A stretch of DNA of 64,000 nt, taken from the NCBI GenBank assembly GCA_964618975.1, contig CAZUDI010000002.1, positions 124,001 to 188,000 on the forward strand, given 5' to 3'. Both the position numbers and the translations under genes were made by a program. The notes under the pieces were generated by a model. It saw only the letters and a list, made by a program, of their open reading frames with translations. It ran no database searches and was not told the origin of the DNA. The stretch is from CAZUDI01 sp964618975 (lineage in GTDB: Bacteria > Desulfobacterota > Desulfomonilia > UBA1062). Shown in pieces: positions 59,671 through 64,000 of this stretch (positions within the stretch are counted from its first letter, which is position 1; every line of letters begins with the position of its first letter).

Positions 59671-59991
59671 CTATCCTCCTCTTCTTCCTGCGAGATAGTG
59701 GGCCAGCGCCAGGAAGGGGCGCCGGTACAGCATGCGCGGCCCGGCATAGCGCATGACCTCGCCTATCCGGCGACGCATGTCGGGCCGGTAGCAGTGGACC
59801 GGGCACCGGGAACACCAGGGCTTGCCTTCCTGAAACGGACATCTTTCCAGGCGCTCCAGGGCATATTCGAGAAGCTCAGAGCATGCGGGACAGAGATCCG
59901 TCCCGGATCCGTGCCTTCGGCGACAGAAGATCCGGATCATGGCCGCTATGGTCCTGCGTTGTGTTTCCATGTCTGCATGGACGTCAGACAT
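59671..59991 (-). CDS. YgbA-family (nitrous oxide-stimulated promoter) protein
   Basis: A 106-residue protein of the YgbA family. Typical pieces are RRTIAAMIRIFCRRRHG, CPACSELLEYALERLERCPF and KPWCSRCPVHCYRPDMRRRIGEVMRYAGPRML (short parts). Seven Cys suggest iron-sulfur or zinc binding. In E. coli ygbA is NsrR-controlled and linked to recovery from nitric oxide. Here it lies directly downstream of hcp (127 bases) on the same strand, supporting that role. Confidence 0.85.
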   Translation of the reverse strand: MSDVHADMETQRRTIAAMIRIFCRRRHGSGTDLCPACSELLEYALERLERCPFQEGKPWCSRCPVHCYRPDMRRRIGEVMRYAGPRMLYRRPFLALAHYLAGRRGG

Positions 59992-60117
59992 GGCCTCTCA
60001 CCTCCCCCTCATGAAGTTCGGGTACGCGCATGCGTATCTCCCCTGGAAGATACAATGGCGGAAGCCCTGCCCCGAGATCCTGGAATTCGCGCTATTTCGC
60101 AGGCCATATTCGAGGCG

Positions 60118-61752
60118 TTACCTCCCCTGCAACAGGGCCTCGATGTCGGTTATGACCTCGCCGATCGGTCGGATATCGAAGCGCTCCACCAGGACCTTGA
60201 CGACGTCGGGCGAAAGGAAGGCCGGCAGTGTGGGGCCCAGGCGGATACCCCGCACCCCGAGAAACAGCAGCGCCAAGAGGACGGTGACGGCCTTCTGTTC
60301 GTACCAGGCGATGTCGTAAGAGATGGGCAGGTCGTTGATGTCGTCCAGTCCGAAGGCCTCCTGGAGCCTCTGGGCGATGACGACCAGGGAGTAGCAGTCG
60401 TTGCACTGGCCGGCGTCCAGCAGGCGCGGAATACCATCGATCTCGCCCAGGTCGAGCTTGTTATAGCGGTATTTGGCGCAGCCGGCGGTGAGGATGAGGG
60501 TGTCCGCGGGCAGCTCGCGGGCGAGTTGCGTGTAGTATTCCCGGCTCTTGTGGCGGCCGTCGCAGCCCGCCATGACCACGAAGCGCCGGATGGCGCCGGA
60601 CTTCACCGCCGCCACGACCTTGTCGGCCAGGGCCAGGACCTGATTGTGGGCAAAGCCGGCCACGATCTCGCCGGTCTCGATCGCAACCGGCGGGGCACAC
60701 TGCCGGGCGAGGGCGACGAGCTCCGAAAAGTCCTTGGATCCGCCGTCCGCACGGTCCGGGATATGCCGCACCCCGGGATAGCCGGCCATGCCGGTGGTGA
60801 AGATGCGGTCTTTGTAGACCTCGGCCACCGGGACGATGCAGTTGGTCGTCATGAGGATGGGGCCGTTGAAGGACGCGAACTCCTCGGCCTGCTGCCACCA
60901 GGCATTGCCGTAGTTGCCCACGAAATGATCATACCTTCTGAAGGCGGGGTAGGCATTGGCCGGCAGCATTTCGCCGTGGGTGTAGACGTCCACGCCCGTG
61001 CCCGCGGTCTGCTCCAGGAGTTCCTGCAGGTCCCTGAGATCGTGGCCCGAGATCAGGATCCCCGGGTTGGGGCCCACGCCGATGGAGATCTTCGATATTT
61101 CGGGGTTTCCATAGGCCGCGGTATTGGCCCGGTCGAGCAGGGCCATGGTCTTGACGGCGCACTCCCCGGCCCGCATGACCATGGCCACCATCTCCTCAAC
61201 ACTCAGAACCTTTGTCGTGGAGACCAGACCCTCCATGAGGAAGCCGTAAATCTCATCGTCCTCGAAGCCCAGAATGGCGGCATGGTCCGCATAGGCGGCG
61301 ATGCCCTTAAGCCCGTAGATGAGAAGCTGCTGCAGCGAGCGGACGTCTTCATTTCCGGTCGCCAGCACGCCCACCTGCGCGGCCTTGGTCTCAAAATCAG
61401 CCACCTCATCAGAAAACCACACGGCCGAGTCGTGCAGGTCTTCCGCCCCGGAACCGGCATACCTGGCCTTGAGTTCCTCCCGGAGCTGCAGTCCCTCCCG
61501 GATGAGTTCAAGCAGGCGGTCGTTGTCGAAGTTCACGTTCGTAATGGTCGCAAAGAGGGCCCGGGCGATGAAGCGCCCGGGCTTCCCAGCCCTGCCACCC
61601 TTTGCCTCTGACATGGTCCCCCAGATCGAGATCCCCTTCAGGACATGGATCAGCAGATCCTGGAGCCCGGCCGTCTCCCCGGTCTTGCCGCAGACCCCTT
61701 TCACGCTGCAGCCGGTGTTCTTCGCCGCTTCCTGGCATTGAAAACAGAACAT
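60118..61752 (-). CDS. hcp: Hydroxylamine reductase / hybrid cluster protein
   Basis: A 544-residue hybrid-cluster (prismane) protein, cytoplasmic. It reduces hydroxylamine or, as shown for E. coli Hcp, nitric oxide. The N-terminal cluster ligands are C3, C6, C15 and C21 (FCFQCQEAAKNTGC, GVCGK). The hybrid-cluster region has LISGHDLRDLQELLEQT, GEMLPANAYP, NCIVPV and AGCAKYRYNKLDLG with GQCNDCYS. The start at 61752 follows AGGAG; the frame extends to 61806. It is divergent from a Crp/Fnr gene, the usual hcp-hcpR arrangement. Confidence 0.93.
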   Translation of the reverse strand: MFCFQCQEAAKNTGCSVKGVCGKTGETAGLQDLLIHVLKGISIWGTMSEAKGGRAGKPGRFIARALFATITNVNFDNDRLLELIREGLQLREELKARYAGSGAEDLHDSAVWFSDEVADFETKAAQVGVLATGNEDVRSLQQLLIYGLKGIAAYADHAAILGFEDDEIYGFLMEGLVSTTKVLSVEEMVAMVMRAGECAVKTMALLDRANTAAYGNPEISKISIGVGPNPGILISGHDLRDLQELLEQTAGTGVDVYTHGEMLPANAYPAFRRYDHFVGNYGNAWWQQAEEFASFNGPILMTTNCIVPVAEVYKDRIFTTGMAGYPGVRHIPDRADGGSKDFSELVALARQCAPPVAIETGEIVAGFAHNQVLALADKVVAAVKSGAIRRFVVMAGCDGRHKSREYYTQLARELPADTLILTAGCAKYRYNKLDLGEIDGIPRLLDAGQCNDCYSLVVIAQRLQEAFGLDDINDLPISYDIAWYEQKAVTVLLALLFLGVRGIRLGPTLPAFLSPDVVKVLVERFDIRPIGEVITDIEALLQGR

Positions 61753-61838
61753 ATCGTTTCTCCTCTCCCCGTTATATTGGGGGTCGTCCCGCAGAGCCCC
61801 CTGCACAGGAGACCTACCCGAAGGCGTGGCGCCTTTCC

Positions 61839-61852
61839 TTGACCTATGTTAA
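61839..61852. promoter_or_regulatory. Crp/Fnr (HcpR-like) binding site candidate
   Basis: TTGACCTATGTTAA is an imperfect palindrome (TTGAC-N4-GTTAA) in the 140-base hcp/regulator divergent region. It resembles HcpR/Fnr-type TTGA-N6-TCAA sites. Confidence 0.45.
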
Positions 61853-61892
61853 TAATCGGGTGATATCTTCGCGGCAAAGGGGAGGCACCGCC

Positions 61893-62588
61893 ATGACCGG
61901 AATTCTCGATGTCCTGAGCACCAGCCAGCTCTTCGGGGGGCTTCCGGATGCCCACCTCGAGAAGATCCGGGGCGCAGCGCGCGAGCGGCGCGTGGAAAAG
62001 GGCGAGCTGCTCTTTCTCGACGGCGATAAGGGCAGCGGCTTCTACCTGGTCGTCGAGGGGGTCGTCAAGGTCTCCAAGCTCTCCCCGGAGGGTCGCGAGC
62101 AGATCCTCCATATCGCCCGGGCCGGCGAGGCCATCGGCGCCGTGCCGGTGTTCTCGGGCGCCACCTTCCCCGCCAGCGCCGAGGCCCTCACCCCGGGCCG
62201 CCTGCTCTTCTTCCCCCGCGAGGACTTCGTGGGCCTCATCGCCGGCAACCCGTCTTTGACCATGAACCTCCTGGCGGTCCTCGCGCAGAGGCTGCGCGAG
62301 TTCACCGTGCAGATCGAAAACCTCACGCTCAGGGAGCTGCCGGGACGCCTGGCGGCCTACCTGCTGCACCTCTCGCAGGCCCGGGGGGGCGGCGAGAGCA
62401 TAACCCTGGACATCTCCAAGACCCTGCTCTCCAGCATTCTGGGCACACGCCCCGAGTCGCTCTCGCGCGCCCTGGGGGCCCTCAGGGACCGGGGGCTGAT
62501 CGAGGTGGACGGCCCGCACATCGTCCTCAGGGATAGATACGCCCTCGAGGACCTGGCCGGCAGCAGCCGGGGCCTGCCGGACGGGTGA
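61893..62588 (+). CDS. Crp/Fnr-family regulator, HcpR-like
   Basis: A 231-residue regulator. The N-terminal cyclic-nucleotide-like domain reads GELLFLDGDKGSGFYLVVEGVVKVSK and LLFFPREDFVGLIAGNPSL (parts), without Cys clusters, so it is not an iron-sulfur FNR; heme or NO sensing as in DNR/HcpR is possible. The C-terminal HTH is TLLSSILGTRPESLSRALGALRDRGLIEV (parts). The start at 61893 follows GGGAGG by 7 bases; the open frame upstream overlaps hcp and is not used. It should control hcp and perhaps ygbA. Confidence 0.85.
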   Translation: MTGILDVLSTSQLFGGLPDAHLEKIRGAARERRVEKGELLFLDGDKGSGFYLVVEGVVKVSKLSPEGREQILHIARAGEAIGAVPVFSGATFPASAEALTPGRLLFFPREDFVGLIAGNPSLTMNLLAVLAQRLREFTVQIENLTLRELPGRLAAYLLHLSQARGGGESITLDISKTLLSSILGTRPESLSRALGALRDRGLIEVDGPHIVLRDRYALEDLAGSSRGLPDG

Positions 62589-62655
62589 ACATGCCCTGAC
62601 GAAAATGCATGCGGCGCTCAGTGCGACAACAAGCGATTGCATGAGGAGGAACCCA

Positions 62656-62973
62656 ATGAAATCCTGCTTTTCTTGTGTGAGAATCCTGTGGACGGCCCTG
62701 CTGCTGATGGTCCTGACCGGCCCCTGGGCCCTGGCCGCCGGCCCCACCTAGAAGGTGACCCCGCCCCTAATCGACAAGGCCTCCCCCGCCCGGCTCATAC
62801 ATGCCAACTTCAGCCGGGCACGGGCCCAGCGCGCCGGCTTCCAGCAGGCCGATCTCAGCCGCACCCTCTGGGCCGGGGCCGACATCAGCCATGCGCATTT
62901 CCGGGAGGCCTGGCTGGTCGAGGCCGACATGCGCCAGGCCAACCTCCCAGGCGCAGGAGCATGGGGCTCATGA
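62656..62973 (+). pseudogene. Pentapeptide-repeat secreted protein interrupted by an in-frame TAG
   Basis: A GAGGAGGA site precedes ATG 62656, then a signal peptide (about 28 residues, ending ALA-A). TAG is at codon 32 (62749-62751). The same frame continues to TGA at 62971 with pentapeptide-repeat units (ANFSRARAQRAGFQQADLSR, ADISHAHF, EADMRQANL). Frame and domain logic say it was one gene. TAG is an ordinary stop elsewhere here (prfC, biotin carboxylase, atuA), so a nonsense mutation is the simplest reading. Confidence 0.6.
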
Positions 62974-64000
62974 GGGCCGGGGACGCCGCAGTTCTTCCCG
63001 GACCGCCTGGCCCAGGAGCTCCAGACGGTAGGGTTTCTTGACATAAGCGCCGGCGCCGAGCTGCTGGGCCAGGCGCACGCGTTCGGTCTCGGCATAGCCG
63101 CTGGCGATGATGGCCTTCTGCCCCGGCCGGCAGGCGAGGATCTGGCGGTAGGTCTCCAGACCGTCCATCCCCGGATCCATGATCATGTCGAGTACCACCA
63201 GCTCGGCGAGGTGTTCCCTGAGGTACTTCACGGCCGCTTCTCCGCTGGGGAGGGCCACCACGGAATAATTCAGGGCGGTGAGGATATCGCTGGCAATCGT
63301 GCGCTGCTGGGCCACATCGTCCACCACCACGATGGCCTCGCCCGCGCCCTTGAGCTCGTCCAGATGCGGCACACTCGCCTGTTCGATCAGTTCAGCGCTG
63401 GCCGGGAAGTAGAGGGTGAAGGTGCTGCCGCACCCCTTTTCGCTCAGGACATCAATATACCCGCGGTGATCCTTGACCGTGCCCCAAACCACCGCCATGC
63501 CGAGCCCGGTGCCGCTGCGCCCCATGACCTTCTTGGTGTAGAAGGGCTCGAAGATCCGCTCCAGGTCCTCGGCCGCAATGCCCACCCCCGAGTCACGCAC
63601 GCTGAGGACCACGTAATCGCCGGGCTCGACCGTGTCATAGCCCCGCACCGGGCGGTCGAGGAAGCGATTTTCGACCGTGATCTCGATCTGGCCGCCGTCC
63701 GGCATGGCCTCGGCGGCATTGATGACCAGATTCAGGACGGTCTTGGTCAGATGGACGTCAGACCCCTGGATGTTGAGCAGCCCCGGCTCCAGGGAGGTCC
63801 GGATGGTGAGGCCGGGATGCTGAGAGCGCACCCAAGCAAGCTCCGGACTCTCGAAAAAGTCACCGATGAGGGTCGTGAGGTTGACCGGCGTGGTCACGGT
63901 CACGCCGCGGCGCGTCAGGGTCAGGAGGTCCTGCACGAGGTCGGCCGCCCTCAGGCCGGCCTTGTGGATGATGTCCACCTTTTTGCGCAGGGGGCTGTCC
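62968..64000 (-). CDS. Hybrid sensor histidine kinase with receiver domain (5' end outside window)
   Basis: The visible 343 residues start inside the dimerisation helices (RKKVDIIHKAGLRAADLVQDLL), so the phospho-His lies beyond the edge. They contain the ATPase domain: N-box VLNLVINAAEAMPDGG, G1 DSGVGIAAED, F-box IFEPFYTKK and G2 GTGLGMAVVWG. A C-terminal receiver domain begins at about residue 220 (VVVDDVAQQRT) with phospho-acceptor Asp in LVVLDMIMDPGMDG and Lys in YVKKPY. This is a hybrid kinase, and its output partner is not in the window. The 3' end overlaps the pentapeptide pseudogene by 6 bases. Confidence 0.9.
   Translation of the reverse strand, partial: DSPLRKKVDIIHKAGLRAADLVQDLLTLTRRGVTVTTPVNLTTLIGDFFESPELAWVRSQHPGLTIRTSLEPGLLNIQGSDVHLTKTVLNLVINAAEAMPDGGQIEITVENRFLDRPVRGYDTVEPGDYVVLSVRDSGVGIAAEDLERIFEPFYTKKVMGRSGTGLGMAVVWGTVKDHRGYIDVLSEKGCGSTFTLYFPASAELIEQASVPHLDELKGAGEAIVVVDDVAQQRTIASDILTALNYSVVALPSGEAAVKYLREHLAELVVLDMIMDPGMDGLETYRQILACRPGQKAIIASGYAETERVRLAQQLGAGAYVKKPYRLELLGQAVREELRRPRPS

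Noticed and set aside
59698..61611. Plus-strand 637-codon frame over ygbA and hcp
   Set aside because: Shadow; hcp and ygbA carry clear family motifs on the other strand.
62749..62751. TAG as pyrrolysine
   Set aside because: Several normal genes in the window end in TAG; without pyl genes a nonsense mutation is simpler. Kept as a finding only for the interrupted gene.
1..64000. CRISPR arrays
   Set aside because: No series of evenly spaced identical repeats of 25-40 bases with unique spacers was seen; the 50343 pair has a 2-base spacer and two copies only.

Overview
The window is GC-rich (by eye well above 60% in most genes) and looks like one draft scaffold: two 10-base runs of N (40781-40790 and 55321-55330) mark joins between contigs. 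Lipoproteins, a DUF481 outer-membrane protein, MscS, PsiE, Hcp with a Crp/Fnr partner, an HdrD/GlcF-like iron-sulfur protein and an AtuA-type acyl-CoA carboxylase cluster point to a Gram-negative, probably anaerobic or facultative bacterium. Gene content and the intergenic hairpins resemble Desulfobacterota (former Deltaproteobacteria). That placement is inference; there is no rRNA here.

Layout. 1-8.2 kb: the end of prfC, a secreted SGNH-like hydrolase, a secreted CocE/X-Pro-type hydrolase, tRNA-Asp, an MFS exporter and an MscS channel. 8.3-19.7 kb: a carboxylase operon with carboxyltransferase, separate biotin carboxylase and biotin carrier, enoyl-CoA hydratase, AtuA, acyl-CoA synthetase, acyl-CoA dehydrogenase, a nitronate-monooxygenase-like flavoprotein and a TetR regulator. 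The likely substrates are branched or isoprenoid acyl-CoAs. 19.7-25 kb: a TetR gene divergent from oleate hydratase, then a D-aminoacylase-like amidohydrolase. 25.4-32.2 kb: small zinc-ribbon and hypothetical genes, a triple LamG secreted protein and an HdrD/GlcF-like protein.

32.3-40.3 kb is a defence/accessory island, partly AT-rich. It has a wHTH-nucleotidyltransferase, a ParD/ParE pair, a HIT protein, four nuclease genes in one tight operon (three HNH, one Mrr with winged helices), a fifth gene encoding a sulfur-binding-domain HNH nuclease, and a HigBA pair. A 3' fragment of the HIT gene is duplicated about 1.6 kb away and brackets the nucleotidyltransferase and ParDE genes.

40.6-64 kb: an acyl-CoA synthetase remnant at a gap, membrane and outer-membrane proteins, a LuxR regulator divergent from a long-chain acyl-CoA synthetase, a lipoprotein, MarR-MATE, PsiE, TetR next to a molybdopterin oxidoreductase, a decayed REP-associated transposase, a DUF362 protein, and an HTH-ATPase-STAS-like protein gene bracketed by triple TTGAC boxes. 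A transglutaminase-like protein follows, then a nitrosative-stress group (CMD-like, YgbA-like, Hcp, divergent Crp/Fnr), an amber-interrupted pentapeptide-repeat gene and the 3' part of a hybrid histidine kinase.

Two intergenic repeat families recur throughout. R1 is a unit of about 70-90 bp with a GCCGC/GCGGC hairpin and ATCAGGGG/GAACCCC and GACCCTCAGGCCAT blocks. R2 is a GGGGGAAA/TTTCCCCC hairpin followed by a CCCCTTTCAAGAA-type tail.
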